From the NCBI GenBank assembly GCA_963739385.1, contig CAVUAI010000070.1:124001-188000 (forward strand): a DNA stretch of 64,000 bases, read 5' to 3'. Below, piece by piece: positions 62,642-64,000 of this stretch. Within the stretch, counting starts at the first letter, position 1. Each line of letters opens with the position of its first letter. Below the pieces are notes generated by a model. That model saw nothing but the letters and a program-made list of their open reading frames with translations, made no database searches and had not been told where the DNA came from. The stretch comes from VAZQ01 sp963739385. GTDB lineage: Bacteria; Pseudomonadota; Alphaproteobacteria; Rhizobiales; Xanthobacteraceae. Made by a program: the position numbers and the translations under genes.

Positions 62642-64000
62642 CTACGCCAGGAACAGGAAGTCGACGATCCCGGGAGGTGGGTTGTTGGTCAACGTAATGG
62701 TCTCGGTGTGGGTATCGGCGGCGGTAATCAGCCACTGATTGGTCGAGCCGATCTGGGCGAACGTACCCGCACCGAAGCCGTGGAACTCGAGCTTGTCCCC
62801 GGCGGTGAAGTCAACGACCCGGTCTCCGTTCGCTTGTCCCGAGTTGAAGACGAACGTGTCGTTGCCGGCATTGCCCACCAGCACGTCGATCCCGGCTCCG
62901 CCATTGAGCGTGTTGTCGCCGGCATTGCCGTGGATCGAGTTGTTCGATGCGTTGCCGGCCCCCGAGAGGTTGGCGGAGCCCTGCAGCACCAAGGTCTCCA
63001 CGTTCGCCGTCAGCGTGTAGTTCACCGAGGCGAACACTGCATCGGTGCCTTCGTTCGCATTCTCGAACACGAGGTCGCCGGCGTTGTCGACGAAGTAGAT
63101 GTCGTTGCCTGCGCCGCCGAGCATGGTATCGGCACCGCCCTCGCCGTTGAGCAGATTGTTGCCGGCATTGCCGAAGACTTTGTTCGCGTCGCTGTTGCCG
63201 TAACCCTGCAGATCGTCGCTGCCCTGCAGGACAAGGGTTTCCACGTTCTCCGACAGCCTGTAGTGGGCAGTCGAAAACACCACATCGGCACCCGCGCCGG
63301 GGTTCTCGAACACCCCGTCATTGACATCATCGACGAAATAGAAGTCGTTGCCGGCACCGCCGAGCATCGCGTCGACACCACCCTCACCGTTGAGGATATT
63401 GCTGCCGGCATTGCCGAACAGCGTGTTGGCGTCGCCGTTGCCGTAGCCCTGCAGGTCGGCACTGCCTTGCAGCACGAGGGTTTCCACGTTCGCCGACAAC
63501 CTGAAGTGGGCGGTCGAAAGCACCACATCGGCGCCCTCCCCGGAATTCTCGACAACCATGTCGGCGGCGTTGTCCACGATGTAAACGTCACTACCGGCGC
63601 CACCGGCCATGACGTCGGCGCCAGCGCCGCCGTCGAGGAGATTTACGCCGGCATTGCCGTAGATGGTGTTCGCTCCATCGTTGCCGTAGCCTTGCAGATC
63701 GGCGCTGCCTTGCAGGACCAGGGTTTCGATGTTCGCCGACAGCCTGAAGTGCGCCGTCGAGAAAACCAAGTCGGCGCCATCGTTGGCATTCTCGACTGCT
63801 TGATCGCCGATGTCATCGACGAAGTAGAAGTCATTGCCGGCGCCACCTTGCATGATGTCGGGGCCGGCCTCGCCGTTGAGAATATTACTGCCGGCATTCC
63901 CGATGAGCATGTTGACGTCGTCGTTGCCGTAGCCCTGGAGATCGGCGCTCCCCGTCAGGGTCAGGTTTTCCACGTTCGGCGCCAGCCGGAAATGCGCCGT
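62642..64000 (-). CDS. RTX-like calcium-binding repeat protein, 3' part (5' end outside window)
   Basis: The frame is open to the right edge; about 452 residues are visible. The body is a tandem repeat with an 81-residue period, each copy running ETLVLQGSADLQGYGN, GNAGSNILNGEGG, a GGAGNDFYFVDD strip, then GADVVFSTAHFRLSANV. The GGxGxDxxx nonapeptides bind calcium in a beta-roll. The C-terminal 60 residues (TFVFNSGQANGDRVVDFTAG onward) match a haemolysin-type end with a type I secretion signal. Probably a secreted or surface protein; no secretion genes are visible here. Confidence 0.9.
   Translation of the reverse strand, partial: TAHFRLAPNVENLTLTGSADLQGYGNDDVNMLIGNAGSNILNGEAGPDIMQGGAGNDFYFVDDIGDQAVENANDGADLVFSTAHFRLSANIETLVLQGSADLQGYGNDGANTIYGNAGVNLLDGGAGADVMAGGAGSDVYIVDNAADMVVENSGEGADVVLSTAHFRLSANVETLVLQGSADLQGYGNGDANTLFGNAGSNILNGEGGVDAMLGGAGNDFYFVDDVNDGVFENPGAGADVVFSTAHYRLSENVETLVLQGSDDLQGYGNSDANKVFGNAGNNLLNGEGGADTMLGGAGNDIYFVDNAGDLVFENANEGTDAVFASVNYTLTANVETLVLQGSANLSGAGNASNNSIHGNAGDNTLNGGAGIDVLVGNAGNDTFVFNSGQANGDRVVDFTAGDKLEFHGFGAGTFAQIGSTNQWLITAADTHTETITLTNNPPPGIVDFLFLA
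62990..64000. repeat. 243-bp tandem repeat inside the RTX-like gene
   Basis: On the plus strand the landmark TTTCCACGTTC.CC (or close variants) recurs at about 62996, 63239, 63481, 63724 and 63967, a steady spacing of 242-243 bases. The copies nearest the gene's 3' end are most diverged. It encodes the 81-residue protein repeats. Confidence 0.85.

Noticed and set aside
62990..64000. Regular spacing suggested a CRISPR array
   Set aside because: The 243-bp unit is coding throughout, with no unique spacers; it encodes RTX-like repeats.
1..64000. tRNA or rRNA genes, insertion sequences, prophage
   Set aside because: I looked for cloverleaf arms with CCA-type ends, transposase motifs and phage structural genes and saw none; a dedicated search could still find a missed tRNA.

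Overview
The window is GC-rich, gene-dense bacterial chromosome from an alphaproteobacterium. Protein character suggests the Hyphomicrobiales, close to the Nitrobacteraceae/Xanthobacteraceae (Bradyrhizobium-like): a CobW zinc chaperone beside a WD40 protein, many Bug/TctC-type periplasmic binding proteins, an oxc-frc-fhs oxalate block, and palindromes of the type ATGCCCGCGAAAGCGGGCAT between genes. This placement is inference from gene content. I saw no rRNA, tRNA, CRISPR array, intact insertion sequence or prophage.

1-20 kb is mostly housekeeping and metal or ion handling: the 3' part of homospermidine synthase, a DUF2147 protein, WD40 and CobW proteins, a phosphodiesterase-type hydrolase, an ankyrin protein with a frameshifted N-terminus, a haem-tagged beta-propeller protein, a znu zinc importer with a likely Zur operator and a leading His-rich small membrane protein, a sugar kinase, a fluoride riboswitch with fluC, a frameshifted inorganic pyrophosphatase, biotin synthase, an AlkB-like dioxygenase and a DUF763 protein.

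20-40 kb is a one-carbon and oxalate block. A soluble NAD-dependent formate dehydrogenase (fdsA plus a fused fdsG-fdsB) is divergent from a LysR regulator. A minus-strand train runs tctC-tctB-tctA-gntR-oxc-frc-formyltransferase-fhs. Together they can import a small carboxylate (oxalate is the best guess), activate it as oxalyl-CoA, decarboxylate it to formyl-CoA, release formate, and either oxidise formate to CO2 or load it on tetrahydrofolate.

40-60.7 kb is a catabolic and uptake region. It holds two paralogous arylmalonate decarboxylase/maleate isomerase-like proteins in which the catalytic cysteine position is serine, a LigB/LigA-type extradiol dioxygenase, a Rieske oxygenase, a fumarylacetoacetate-hydrolase-family protein, an amidohydrolase, a three-subunit molybdenum hydroxylase, one complete NitT/TauT-type ABC importer, and seven solute-binding proteins with no cognate permease nearby. 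The layout fits breakdown of an aromatic or N-heteroaromatic acid; the substrate cannot be read from sequence.

60.7-64 kb holds a decayed GDP-L-fucose synthase fragment, a REC-EAL protein with degenerate signature residues, and the 3' part of an RTX-like calcium-binding protein made of 81-residue (243-bp) tandem repeats that runs off the right edge.

Three genes expected to be intact (ppa, fdsA, the ankyrin gene) each carry an apparent single-base frameshift, so assembly or sequencing errors must be considered.
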